A stretch of DNA of 64,000 nt. Origin: Planctomycetota bacterium. Lineage in GTDB: Bacteria > Planctomycetota > UBA8742 > UBA2392. The DNA is taken from positions 1-64,000 of the forward strand of contig JADLFN010000075.1 of NCBI GenBank assembly GCA_020845475.1, written 5' to 3'. Every line of letters begins with the position of its first letter. The first letter of the stretch is position 1. The position numbers and the translations under genes are program-made. The notes beneath the pieces are model-generated. The model was not told the origin of the DNA and ran no database searches. It worked only from the letters and a program-made list of their open reading frames with translations. Shown here in pieces: positions 1 to 8,236 of the stretch.

Positions 1-15
1 CAAAATCCGTGCACC

Positions 16-43
16 GTAGGGGCGACATATATGTCGCCCCTAC
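16..43. repeat. Perfect 28-bp palindrome
   Basis: The 14 bases from 16 (GTAGGGGCGACATA) are exactly mirrored by the next 14. A degenerate copy with the same ACATAT core lies at 31083-31109, so this is a dispersed element rather than a single operator. The sequence between it and the first gene (44-282) holds only the two short-period arrays listed separately; I see no gene there. Confidence 0.85.
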
Positions 44-60
44 CACGGCAACGGCTCTCA

Positions 61-86
61 CGCAGAGGCGCGGAGACGCGGAGAAC
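61..86. repeat. Period-8 tandem array
   Basis: Three near-identical 8-mers follow each other (CGCAGAGG, CGCGGAGA, CGCGGAGA) and a fourth begins. No inverted partner is visible inside the window; it could lie upstream of base 1. It belongs to the short-period array class found throughout the window. Confidence 0.6.
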
Positions 87-142
87 TGCTTTTTGGGTTC
101 AAAGGCAACGGCAAGGCGAAAGACAAAGCCCATTGCTGTTGA

Positions 143-186
143 ATTCTGACCATCCTGAACATTCTGCTCATCCTGCAAATCCGCAG
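143..186. repeat. Period-9 tandem array
   Basis: Consecutive 9-mers CATCCTGAA, CATTCTGCT and CATCCTGCA run from 151 to 177 and degrade on both sides. The same CATCCTG or CATTCTG unit recurs at 31015-31059 and, less exactly, at 7641-7667. No inverted partner is seen here. Confidence 0.7.
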
Positions 187-282
187 CCGGCAAACCGACG
201 CACGATGAAAAGCAGCCACTATGCGAGCCGCGACCGAATCCCGAACTGGCCATCGAATCCCACCCTGCTTGATTGTGACGAA

Positions 283-1182
283 TCAAGGACGCTTTGGCGT
301 TGGGCGTGGCAGAGCCTGCGCATCGGGCGGGCCTCGCTCAATTCGCTTCTTCATCTCTGCATTACGCATGGCACGGGTTGCCTCGCGACGCTGCCTGGAC
401 TCCTCTTCCTCGCGTTTGCGTCTTTCCATAATCGCGGCACGGCGCTTTGCCTCTTCGGTCAACGGCATTTGCGGCACCGATGGCGGAGCCGGCGCAACGT
501 CGCTCACTGCCGGCTCATTCTGGCTGTTGACGATCTCAGGCAACCAAGCCGCTTCGGCCAAGGCCGCCGCAGCTTGTGTTTCAAGCCGTTCGCGCTCGGC
601 GCGGATAGCCTCGGCCCGTTGTGCCTCGTACTGTTCGCGTGGCACGGCCCGCCGTCTTCCCTTCTCCGCGTTCTGCATTCTCCTGGCTGCTGACGAGTTT
701 GGGTTGTAGAGCCCGCGCCAGAACGAGGCCAGACACGCACCCAACAAAGCCGGCAACGTTACCGCAAGCGAGGCCGCCTTCACACTGAGCCAGGCAAAGC
801 GCGGCCTGAACTGCTCACCAAACAGGGCTACCATAAGGAGGATTGAGGCCAGTGCACCCACTGAAAGAATCAGGTAAGCCCGATTGGCTCGGTATGTTCG
901 GTACATGTCCTCCTGCACCCAGCCGCAGTTCGAACAGGGCACCCAGTCCCGAGCCACGGTGCGGGGATAAAGCGCTGATTCGGCATCTGCGGCCGGTCTT
1001 GCATACCCAAAGCTGCGCACCGTTACGTTCATGAAATACACGAACTCGAACCCGCAGTGCTCGCAGCAGACAAGATTGGGAATCGCGCGGCTCTCCAACC
1101 GGGCCGGCCCGGGCGGCGCAGAGGAGCCGGGTTTTTGTTTTGTGTAGTGGAGGAGAATGTGGAGCAGAACGTGTTCAATCAC
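283..1182 (-). CDS. Zinc-ribbon membrane protein with coiled-coil tail
   Basis: This 299-residue protein is not a family I recognise. Two cysteine pairs (Cys40/Cys43 in a CCEHCGF context, Cys83/Cys86 in CSNCGW) would form a zinc ribbon. Two hydrophobic segments follow near residues 103-122 and 133-152, and then a long Arg/Glu/Ala-rich coiled coil with a proline-rich break near residue 225. The GTG start at 1182 is supported by a strong AGGGAGGA ribosome site 7 bases upstream. It lies 19 bp downstream of the ATPase-TPR gene on the same strand, so the two are probably co-transcribed and may act together. Function unknown. Confidence 0.75.
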   Translation of the reverse strand: MIEHVLLHILLHYTKQKPGSSAPPGPARLESRAIPNLVCCEHCGFEFVYFMNVTVRSFGYARPAADAESALYPRTVARDWVPCSNCGWVQEDMYRTYRANRAYLILSVGALASILLMVALFGEQFRPRFAWLSVKAASLAVTLPALLGACLASFWRGLYNPNSSAARRMQNAEKGRRRAVPREQYEAQRAEAIRAERERLETQAAAALAEAAWLPEIVNSQNEPAVSDVAPAPPSVPQMPLTEEAKRRAAIMERRKREEEESRQRREATRAMRNAEMKKRIERGPPDAQALPRPTPKRP

Positions 1183-1201
1183 GCGCCAATCCTCCCTGCT
1201 G

Positions 1202-3940
1202 CTACTTCAACTGCCCGATCAGCGCCATCACTTCTTCGAGTTCGCGTTTTCTTACTACGTTGCCGCTTTCAATCATCTGGCGGTATTCGACTTCGGCCTC
1301 GGTCAGCAGCTTGCGGGCTTTGTCGCGCGGGTCAATCGGCACGAGCCTCTGGATCACCAGCTCGTTGGCGTGCCGCATCAAGAACGGCGCATAGCGCAGC
1401 GCGATGTCGCCTCGCGCCAGTTCTTCACTCACCATGCCCAGCGCCGTCAGTTCATCAAACTTCGCGAGTGCCGCGTCGAAGCAATTCAGGGCCTGCTGCA
1501 ACTCGTTGCTGTGCCCGTGGATTTCGCCCTCGATCGCGAGTGACATGGCCTCGAAGTCGAGCTGGTTGTGCTCGCGTGAAGTAGCCAGCGCCGCGGCCAC
1601 AACCTCACGCGCCTCGCCAAAGCGCTTCATCGCCACATAGGCGCGCGCGAGGCTGGTCTCGACCACGGCCAGCGCCGCAACCGTGCCGGCGTTGATGCAC
1701 TCGGCACGGGCTTCGGTAAGCCGCGCCAAGGCCTGCTCGTACCTGCCAAGGTAAAGCGCGATCAGGCCGAGGTTGAGCAGGCAGTAAAGGGAGGCGGCAA
1801 GTTCATCGCGACGGCGCGAGTTGGAAAGGATGCCCTCGTAAATCGAGACAGCCTCGTCAATGCGGCCCTGCCAGTAGTAAACGGAGCCCAGGTTCAGGCG
1901 CGCCATTTCCGCGCGGCCGATATCGCCGATTGCGACGAGCAGCTCGTAGCACTTCTTGAACGCCTGCTCGCCCTCAAGGGGCTTGCCGCGATGGGCCTTG
2001 ACGCTGCCCAGCGCCAGCAGTGTGCCCGCGAGGTCGAAGCGGTTTTCGCTTTCGCTGGTGAGTTCGAAGGCTTCGTCGAGCAAAAGCTCCGCCTGGTCGA
2101 GTTTGTTCTCCTGGCGGTAAACATTGGCCGCCTGATGGAGGCAATCGACGGCGCGGCCCACCTGCTCGTGTTTGATGAAGATTTCGCGCGCGATGCTGAA
2201 CATCTCGCGCGCGCGTTCGGTTTGCCCGCTGCGGCGCACGATCACGCCAAAGGAGAATGCGAGCTCAGCGTAGTCAAGCGAGCTGCGCGGCGTGAGTGCC
2301 AGCGCAGTCTCGAGTTCGGCCACGATTTCAGGATGCTTGCCGCTGACCACGTAAACGTCGGCGGTCTCGCACAAAGCAGCGCGCAGCGTGGGCGCGTCGA
2401 GGCGTTCGCGGCCGGGCATGAGCGCGATGATCTCGGCGGCGCGGCCATAATTGCCCAGCTTGATGTGCGAGCGCGTGAGCGCCAGCAGCACCGCGGCCTT
2501 GTTGGCAATCGTCGGCTCGGTGTCGCGGATACGGGCGAGATGCGGAAGCACACCCGATGACAACTCAAGCACGCCCAGAAACAAGCCGCGCCGCAGGGCG
2601 TCTTTGCAGGCCAGCGCGCAGCAGGCCAGCGCTTCCTCAAGCGCGCCGCAGGCGAGTGCGTGGTGCATGCGCAGGGGAACAAGACGTTGCGGCATGGCGG
2701 CGGCAAAGGGCGAAAGCGCGTTGAGCGCGGCGAGGTGAAGCTGTTTCTGGTCCGCGGCGGGCATCACGCTTTCGCAGGCTTCGCGGTAAACGGGATGGCG
2801 GAAGACCCAGTCGCCCTCGGCGCGCGCGAGCGGCTCAAGGAAACCCTGCTTGACGAGGCGGATGGAGTGGCGCGGCAAGTCTTCAATTTCGCCGCCGAGT
2901 TCGCGGATCATGGCAATCAGGATCGGCTCGGGAACGCGCAGGCCAATGGCACCGGCGGCGACCACGGCCTGCAGCGTAGCGCCGGGCAGGCCGCGCAGGT
3001 TGTCGGCGATCAGTTGCGGCGTGGCCTTGGTGGAGCCCGCGCTCTCGACGCCTTCGGCGATAGTCCAGGTGTTATCGTTGCCGCTGATGATGATGTGCTG
3101 CGTGACGAGCAGGCGAATCTGCTGCTCAATCACGAGCGCGTTGCCGTTTGAGCGCCGCCAGAGCGTTTCATTGAGTCGGCGCGGCAGCGTGGTGCCCTTG
3201 AGAATGCGCGAGATGAAAGCGTTCTGCTCGTCGCTGCTGAAGGCCGGAACGCCGACAACGGCGGGCTCGCGGCCGAACACGCGCGCCCGGGACATGACAT
3301 CGGCGGCGCTCACGCTCGTGGCCGCGAGCATCGGCGCTTCGTCGCCTTCGAGTGTCGCGATCGCGCGGCCAAACAATTGGCCGCTGGCGGCGTCGGCTTT
3401 GTCGAGATCGTCAATCAGCAGCACAAGGCGCAAACCCTCACGCGCGGCATCGCGGCTCAGGCAGGCAATCAGGCCGCGCAGGCCCGCCACGAGCTCGCCG
3501 AGGTAACCGAACTTGGTGAGGCCGCGCTCGATGCCGTCCTGCACGTCAAAGCCGGCGCACCTTAGAAGGTAGGGCACGCCTTCAGCGAGGTCGCGGCCGC
3601 AGGGCGCGTCGTGGCGCGCAGCAATCTGGACAAGCAGGGTGGTGAGCTTCTTGACGGGGTCTTCGGCCAATTCACTCTCGTTGGCCAGCGCGAGCAAGAG
3701 CTCGGCGCAGAGCGAACCTGGAATCAGCGCAGGGCGCGGCGCAGTGATATGCAGGACGCGCACCTTGGGCTGGTGCTTGAGCCAATGCGCCAGCAGGCGC
3801 GAGCGGCCCACGCCCGGCTCGCCGGTAACGAGGATAAAGCCGTTGCCCTTGGCGGCTTCATCGAGCGCGTTGAGCTGGGCATCGCGGCCAAAGAACTCCG
3901 CGACGGCGGGAAGAGTAAGCAGAACGCGCGTGTACGCCAT
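1202..3940 (-). CDS. AAA/STAND-like ATPase with TPR array
   Basis: A protein of about 912 residues. An N-terminal P-loop module carries a Walker A-like GEPGVGRS at residues 40-47 and a Walker B LRLVLLIDDLD ending at residue 180. The C-terminal half (about 430-850) is a tandem of TPR-like helices. This is the layout of adenylate-cyclase-associated or MalT/STAND signalling ATPases, but I see no output domain. The usual Walker A lysine is arginine here. I chose the ATG at 3940 (MAYTRVLL); an upstream TTG at 4021 would run into the promoter of the divergent flavin reductase gene. The downstream partner is the zinc-ribbon membrane protein. Ligand and output are unknown. Confidence 0.8.
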   Translation of the reverse strand: MAYTRVLLTLPAVAEFFGRDAQLNALDEAAKGNGFILVTGEPGVGRSRLLAHWLKHQPKVRVLHITAPRPALIPGSLCAELLLALANESELAEDPVKKLTTLLVQIAARHDAPCGRDLAEGVPYLLRCAGFDVQDGIERGLTKFGYLGELVAGLRGLIACLSRDAAREGLRLVLLIDDLDKADAASGQLFGRAIATLEGDEAPMLAATSVSAADVMSRARVFGREPAVVGVPAFSSDEQNAFISRILKGTTLPRRLNETLWRRSNGNALVIEQQIRLLVTQHIIISGNDNTWTIAEGVESAGSTKATPQLIADNLRGLPGATLQAVVAAGAIGLRVPEPILIAMIRELGGEIEDLPRHSIRLVKQGFLEPLARAEGDWVFRHPVYREACESVMPAADQKQLHLAALNALSPFAAAMPQRLVPLRMHHALACGALEEALACCALACKDALRRGLFLGVLELSSGVLPHLARIRDTEPTIANKAAVLLALTRSHIKLGNYGRAAEIIALMPGRERLDAPTLRAALCETADVYVVSGKHPEIVAELETALALTPRSSLDYAELAFSFGVIVRRSGQTERAREMFSIAREIFIKHEQVGRAVDCLHQAANVYRQENKLDQAELLLDEAFELTSESENRFDLAGTLLALGSVKAHRGKPLEGEQAFKKCYELLVAIGDIGRAEMARLNLGSVYYWQGRIDEAVSIYEGILSNSRRRDELAASLYCLLNLGLIALYLGRYEQALARLTEARAECINAGTVAALAVVETSLARAYVAMKRFGEAREVVAAALATSREHNQLDFEAMSLAIEGEIHGHSNELQQALNCFDAALAKFDELTALGMVSEELARGDIALRYAPFLMRHANELVIQRLVPIDPRDKARKLLTEAEVEYRQMIESGNVVRKRELEEVMALIGQLK

Positions 3941-4035
3941 GTCGGCCCGTGACCTGAGTGCCTCTTGTGTATATGTTGGGAACGCGCCGCGGCCAATGGT
4001 TTGTATCACAGTCGCGCCCAATCAGGAGACAACGC

Positions 4036-4515
4036 ATGGCGGACATTCCGGATCAGATGCAGGTGCTCGGGCGCGTGCCCTCGGGCTTGTTCATCGTCAC
4101 CGCCGAGAACAACAACCAGCGCGCGGCCTTTCTCGCGAGCTGGGTGATGCAGGCCGGTTTCTCGCCGCCGGCCATCAGCGTGGCCGTGAAGCAGGATCGC
4201 CCGATCATGAGGCAGATGGGGCGCGGCGCCAAGATGTGCGTGAACGTGCTGGGCAAAGACGATAAAGCGCTGATGGGCCAGTTCGCCAAGGGCTTTGCGC
4301 TCGACGCCGACCCCTTTGCGGGCGCGAAGATCGGGCGCACGGAATCGGGCGCGCCGTTTTTGTCCGATGCGCTGGGCTACATGGAACTGAGCGTGATGCG
4401 CGTGGCCGAGGTTTCAACCGACCATAACCTGATCATCGGCGAGGTCATCTCGGGCCGCATGCTCAAGGATGGCGAGCCCTGGGTGCATGTGCGCAAGAAC
4501 GGGGCAAACTACTAA
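4036..4515 (+). CDS. Flavin reductase-like FMN-binding protein
   Basis: At 159 residues this matches the flavin reductase-like (split-barrel, FMN-binding) family in length and pattern: an opening VLGRVPSGLFIVTA, the RAAFLASWVMQAGFSPP stretch that lines FMN, then PAISVAVKQD. Such proteins reduce flavin with NAD(P)H or serve as flavin-binding modules of diiron oxidases; the substrate cannot be read from sequence. The ATG at 4036 has a CAGGAG ribosome site 7 bases upstream, which rules out the longer reading from 3958. It is divergent from the ATPase gene and followed by a short-period inverted array. Confidence 0.85.
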   Translation: MADIPDQMQVLGRVPSGLFIVTAENNNQRAAFLASWVMQAGFSPPAISVAVKQDRPIMRQMGRGAKMCVNVLGKDDKALMGQFAKGFALDADPFAGAKIGRTESGAPFLSDALGYMELSVMRVAEVSTDHNLIIGEVISGRMLKDGEPWVHVRKNGANY

Positions 4516-4519
4516 CGGT

Positions 4520-4594
4520 CGAGAGATGGAGTGTTGGAGCGATTGAGAGTTGGCAAATGCAATCTCTCCAATGCTGATTCAACTGCCTCCAGCG
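4520..4594. repeat. Imperfect inverted pair of short-period arrays
   Basis: The left arm (4520-4553) is a period-8 series: GAGAGATG, GAGTGTTG, GAGCGATT, GAGAGTTG. The right arm (from 4560) contains CAATCTCTCCAA, the inverted partner of TTGGAGCGATTG in the left arm with one mismatch, and then degrades. It fills the gap between the flavin reductase and CoA-binding genes. Confidence 0.65.
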
Positions 4595-4602
4595 AGAGCG
4601 CC

Positions 4603-4998
4603 ATGGACCTGTGCGAAATCCTGAAGACTTCCAAGCGCGTTGCCGTGCTGGGCGCTTCGGCCAACCCGTCGCGCACGGCCTTTGGCATTTCCAGTTTTCT
4701 GCGACGCGCCGGCCTTGAGGTCATTCCGGTCAACCCGCAATACACCGAGATCCAGGGTGCGCGCTGCCTGCCTTCCCTGCGCGAGATCGATGCGCCCGTG
4801 GACATCGTGGACGTCTTCCGCGCCGCTGAGTACGAGGACGAAGTGGCCGAGGAAATCCTGGCCATGAAGCACAAGCCGCGCGCGGTCTGGTTCCAGCTCA
4901 ACGCCGGGGGCGATGGCGTGCGCGAGCGGCTGGAGGAAGCGGGCATCGTGGTGTTCGTGGATCACTGCATTATGGTGGACTACTCGAATTGCCAGTAG
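4603..4998 (+). CDS. CoA-binding domain protein (YccU type)
   Basis: This 131-residue single-domain protein has the Rossmann-like CoA-binding fold: VAVLGASANPSRTAFGI (phosphate loop), then IPVNPQY, VDIVDVF and the closing VVFVDHCIMVDY. Stand-alone proteins of this family bind CoA or short acyl-CoAs; their physiological role is poorly known. The ATG at 4603 is chosen because upstream reading enters the repeat array. The tilS start lies 25 bp downstream, which suggests a shared transcript. Confidence 0.85.
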   Translation: MDLCEILKTSKRVAVLGASANPSRTAFGISSFLRRAGLEVIPVNPQYTEIQGARCLPSLREIDAPVDIVDVFRAAEYEDEVAEEILAMKHKPRAVWFQLNAGGDGVRERLEEAGIVVFVDHCIMVDYSNCQ

Positions 4999-5023
4999 AA
5001 GAAGCGCAAGGGCGCAACGGGCT

Positions 5024-6523
5024 ATGAACAGGTTCTTTGATGAAGTGCATGCCTTCATCCGCACCACGGAAATGCTGGCGCGCGGTGAGAGCATTCTAGT
5101 AGGTTTCTCCGGCGGGCCGGATTCGATGTTCCTTGCCTACGCGCTGAAGTCGATCAGCCAGACTTACCGCTACAGCTGGGACATCACGCTCTGCCACCTG
5201 AACCACGGCATCACGCCGCGCGCCGACGAGAACGAAGCCTTCTGCAAGAAAGCCGCCGCCGAGTTCTTCAAGCTGCCGATCGTGCTGCGCAAAGTGAACG
5301 TGAACGAGCTGCACGACAAGCCCGGCAACCGCGGCTTTTCCGTTGAATCGCTGGCGCGGCGCGAGCGCTACAAGTTCTTCGTGGAGACTTGCCGCGAGAA
5401 GAAGATTTCCAAACTCGCCACCGGCCACCAGCTTGATGACCAGGCCGAAACCGTGCTGATGCGTGCGATTGGCGGCTCATGGCTGATCGGCATGGCCGGC
5501 ATTCCCGTGCGGCGCCCGCTTTCGCGCGGCTTGAGCACCGAAGTCGTGCGTCCACTGCTGAGGACGTCGCGCGAAAATGTCGAGGATTACCTGCGCGGCG
5601 AGAAGATCCACTGGTTTGAGGATCTCTCCAACGCCGACTTGCGCTACACGCGCAACCGCGTGCGCCTTCAAGTGATGCCGCTGCTGGTGCGCGAGTTCAA
5701 CCCCAACGCCAAGCTGCACCTGGCCAGCCTTGGCATGCAGGCGCAGGAGCTTGAGGAGGAGCTCAATCGCATTTCGCAGGGTTTCTTTGAGCCCCCCGAG
5801 CATCGCGCCGGCCAGAGCAGCGTGCGCATCGAACTCGAGAAGCTGCGCAAGCAGGGCCCGCTGGTGCAGCGCTACATCCTGCGCGCGGCTTTGATTGCCG
5901 TTGGCCTGCCGATCCGCGAAGTCACCCACCGCCGCGTGGAGGCCGTGCGCGACCTGCTTTCCAGCGAGCGGCGCGGCATCGTGGTGAAACTCACCGATGC
6001 CTGCACGGTGCGCCTGGACGACAAAGAACTGGTCGTGCTCATGGCCCACGAAGAGCAGGAGGAACAGCGCGTGCAGCACGCCGAGTTCGCGATCTGCTCC
6101 GATGGCTCGTGGCTTGCCGAGATCAACGTGGGCCCCTACTCGCGCGTGCGCGCGGAAATGCTGGCCATGCCGCAAGCGGGCCCCAAGGCGCTGCTCGAGG
6201 GCAAACCGCCCGAGGTGGAATACCTCGACGCCGAGCAGGTGATGTTCCCGCTTTATCTGCGCGGCCGCAAGGAAGGCGACCGCATGCGGCCTTTGGGCAT
6301 GGAAGGCGAGAAGAAGCTTCAGGACGTGCTGACGGACGCCAAAGTGCCACGCGAAACGCGCGACCAGATTCCGATCGTGTGCGACCAGTACGGGCTGCTC
6401 TGGGTTGTCGGACAGACCATCGCCCACCACGCGCGCATCAGCGAACGAACAAGCCAGGTGCTCGCGCTCAGCGTGCTGGCGCGCGGCACCGAGCAAAGCG
6501 GCTGGCTGGCGGCCATTGAGTAG
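5024..6523 (+). CDS. tilS: tRNA(Ile)-lysidine synthetase
   Basis: TilS converts cytidine-34 of the CAU-anticodon tRNA(Ile) to lysidine, using ATP and lysine, so that AUA is read as isoleucine. The 499-residue protein shows the PP-loop SGGPDS at residues 29-34 and the downstream ATGHQLDDQAETVLMR motif of N-type ATP pyrophosphatases. The C-terminal region (RGRKEGDRMRPLGMEGEKKL) matches the TilS substrate-binding domain. The ATG at 5024 opens the MNRFFDEV start. The TAG stop is shared with a palindromic repeat. It is an essential housekeeping gene in most bacteria. Confidence 0.93.
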   Translation: MNRFFDEVHAFIRTTEMLARGESILVGFSGGPDSMFLAYALKSISQTYRYSWDITLCHLNHGITPRADENEAFCKKAAAEFFKLPIVLRKVNVNELHDKPGNRGFSVESLARRERYKFFVETCREKKISKLATGHQLDDQAETVLMRAIGGSWLIGMAGIPVRRPLSRGLSTEVVRPLLRTSRENVEDYLRGEKIHWFEDLSNADLRYTRNRVRLQVMPLLVREFNPNAKLHLASLGMQAQELEEELNRISQGFFEPPEHRAGQSSVRIELEKLRKQGPLVQRYILRAALIAVGLPIREVTHRRVEAVRDLLSSERRGIVVKLTDACTVRLDDKELVVLMAHEEQEEQRVQHAEFAICSDGSWLAEINVGPYSRVRAEMLAMPQAGPKALLEGKPPEVEYLDAEQVMFPLYLRGRKEGDRMRPLGMEGEKKLQDVLTDAKVPRETRDQIPIVCDQYGLLWVVGQTIAHHARISERTSQVLALSVLARGTEQSGWLAAIE

Positions 6524-6544
6524 CACGGGCCTCCCGGCCCGTGG
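6521..6544. repeat. TAG-palindrome on the tilS stop codon
   Basis: The hairpin GCACGGGCC-TCCC-GGCCCGTG follows directly on TAG, and that TAG is the tilS stop codon. Related copies are at 7178-7203, 24563-24585 and 43506-43528. It has no T tract, so it is not a standard intrinsic terminator, although a hairpin at the stop codon could protect mRNA 3' ends. Confidence 0.8.
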
Positions 6545-6580
6545 CTTTGAGGCCGTGCTGAACACGTCAAGGCAACTGTT

Positions 6581-7090
6581 CTACTTAGGGTCGTCGACGT
6601 CGGGCGCAGGACTCTTGTAGGGAATGGAACCCGGCATCACCTCGGTGAAACGCACCGTGCACGTAATCTTGCCGTCAAGCAGATCGAGGAAAGCCTGGCC
6701 AATATCAAGAAGCCACTTTCGCTCGATGATCCAGGTGAAATCGCCGCCATCAAAGCACATTAGGTCAAGCGTATGTGCATCAAGGGGCGCGCTTGAACGC
6801 CCCAACGCAACCATGAGAGACGCAATCGCCTTGCGAATCATGTGGCGGCCTTCTGCAGTCGCACATGCTTCCTCAAGCCCGTGAGGTACAGCCCCGGTGC
6901 TGCCAATACGCGAGGCAAGTAGCCATTGATCACGAATTGCTGACATCGCCGAATGCTCGCTTTGTTTGTTTGATTCGGGCAAGTGCAGAGCAAGCAGGCG
7001 CAGCCAAAGTTCCAACATTGCGTCCCGCATCCAAAACCCGGGGCAATTCTCCGATAAATCGCGCGCAATCGTCACGAAGGTTGTACCCAT
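6581..7090 (-). CDS. Hypothetical protein, 169 residues
   Basis: I do not recognise this protein. It is soluble in appearance, mostly helical in its first 100 residues, and ends in a proline-rich tail after a short strand-forming segment (ITCTVRFTEVMPGS). The ATG at 7090 has GGGAAG 6-11 bases upstream. It is somewhat less GC-rich than its neighbours. It sits between two copies of the TAG palindrome (6521-6544 and 7178-7203), which might mark an inserted segment. Confidence 0.6.
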   Translation of the reverse strand: MGTTFVTIARDLSENCPGFWMRDAMLELWLRLLALHLPESNKQSEHSAMSAIRDQWLLASRIGSTGAVPHGLEEACATAEGRHMIRKAIASLMVALGRSSAPLDAHTLDLMCFDGGDFTWIIERKWLLDIGQAFLDLLDGKITCTVRFTEVMPGSIPYKSPAPDVDDPK

Positions 7091-7177
7091 CGACTTCCCA
7101 ATTCATTCAACGGCAGCTCTGTGAAATCAGACTCTGACAACGTACCTGCTTCTCGCAGGCCGAATCGCGCCACTCAA

Positions 7178-7203
7178 TAGCACGGGCCGGGAGGCCCGTG
7201 CTA
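7178..7203. repeat. TAG-palindrome on the stop codon of the 7551 gene
   Basis: A near-complete palindrome begins and ends with TAG/CTA around CACGGGCC-GGGA-GGCCCGTG. The CTA at 7201-7203 is the stop codon, on the minus strand, of the gene that ends there. Confidence 0.8.
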
Positions 7204-7551
7204 CTTGCGCTCGTCAAGGTTCTTGAGAATCGCGCGTGTGTGCGGGCCGTAGAAGTTGTCGTGCTGCAGTTCCGTCGCTCTGCGCGCTACGTCGAATTGC
7301 TGCTCCTGCTGCTTGAGGTACGCCAACCCAGACACAGGGTCGCGCGCGAGGCTCTCTCTGTAAACCGGCAGATCCTCTGTCGTAATCAGGTACACGTCGA
7401 GGCCGCGCATGTGCGTCAGCACTTCGGCGCAGCAATCGTCAGCGCCCGCGCTCGAAGTTTTCTTGGCCCAGTTGAGCACGGCCTGGCTGGTGAGCTGGCC
7501 GTCCTCCCACTGTTTGAACACACGCAGCAGCTCTTCGCGAAGCTTGCTCAT
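7201..7551 (-). CDS. Hypothetical protein, 116 residues
   Basis: This small acidic, helical protein (MSKLREEL start) is unrecognised. Its N-terminal half resembles a degradation- or sensor-associated helical domain (VFKQWEDGQLTSQAVLNWA), and a central segment reads DVYLITTEDLPVY. I prefer the ATG at 7551 over the in-frame codon at 7593 because the latter runs into the repeat array upstream. The stop codon is supplied by the TAG palindrome. No ribosome site is evident. Confidence 0.6.
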   Translation of the reverse strand: MSKLREELLRVFKQWEDGQLTSQAVLNWAKKTSSAGADDCCAEVLTHMRGLDVYLITTEDLPVYRESLARDPVSGLAYLKQQEQQFDVARRATELQHDNFYGPHTRAILKNLDERK

Positions 7552-7593
7552 GGCGCCAATGTAGCAGCATTCTGTACAGAGTGGCAACGGCAC

Positions 7594-7667
7594 ATGGATT
7601 CACAGGATGGCCAGGATGCCAGCCTCATCACACTGCATCGCATCTTGAACATCCTTTCCATCCCTGC
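7594..7667. repeat. Inverted pair of period-9 arrays
   Basis: The left arm has CAGGATGGC and CAGGATGCC in tandem at 7603-7620. The right arm has CATCTTGAA, CATCCTTTC and CATCCCTGC at 7641-7667. The arms are in inverted orientation around a spacer of about 20 bases. The locus lies between divergent genes, so it may sit in promoter DNA. Confidence 0.7.
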
Positions 7668-7739
7668 GCTTTTGCGGTTGTAGTGCAATCCAAAATCGAA
7701 AAACTAAAATCAAAAGCCCCACGCGCGGAATAACCAGGC

Positions 7740-8123
7740 ATGGAAGACCTGCTGATCGCCCTCGAACCCTACGCCAGCTTTCGTTTTACGCTCGGGCTTG
7801 TGCTCACGGGCCTGACGATTTACGTCATGGTCAACAGCGCCATTTCCCTGCGCCAGTTCTACGCGCTGATGCACGACTTCGACCAGCAGGCCAAGGGCCA
7901 GCGCCTGCTTGACCAGGCGCGGCTTGCGCTTGACCCAAGCATCGACCTTTCCAAATCGCCGCGATTGCAGGCGCGGCCCGGACGCATCATCCGCAACTAC
8001 GTCGCGCTGGCGTGGCTGCGGCTGTTTTCCTGGCGCACACTGTGGCGGCATTGGCGCGAGTTCGCGCTGATTGTGCTGCTCTCGGCCGCCTGCGTACCCG
8101 CGTATTGGTATGTGTTCGCGTAG
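7740..8123 (+). CDS. Small membrane protein, two transmembrane segments
   Basis: A 127-residue protein with one hydrophobic helix near residues 15-35 and a second near 108-125. A cytoplasm-like, Arg/Asp-rich loop between them contains IDLSKSPRLQARPG. No family is recognised. The ATG at 7740 is the first in frame. A bidirectional terminator follows, and the next gene converges from the other strand. Confidence 0.65.
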   Translation: MEDLLIALEPYASFRFTLGLVLTGLTIYVMVNSAISLRQFYALMHDFDQQAKGQRLLDQARLALDPSIDLSKSPRLQARPGRIIRNYVALAWLRLFSWRTLWRHWREFALIVLLSAACVPAYWYVFA

Positions 8124-8161
8124 GGGTCTCTGCAGTTCGCGGCAACTTTCCATGCAAAAGA

Positions 8162-8186
8162 AAAGACAGCCGACTCGGCTGTCTTT
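8162..8186. terminator. Bidirectional intrinsic terminator
   Basis: The 10-bp stem AAAGACAGCC/GGCTGTCTTT with a 5-base loop (GACTC) has an A-rich left flank and a T-rich right flank. It separates two convergent genes and can serve both. Confidence 0.85.
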
Positions 8187-8236
8187 CTTCTGCAAGAACT
8201 TGCACGTCCAAAGCGCGGGCGGAAATCCTCGACCCG

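Noticed and set aside
1-282. Coding region before the zinc-ribbon gene
   Set aside because: Open frames there cross a palindrome and two arrays and have no protein-like composition.
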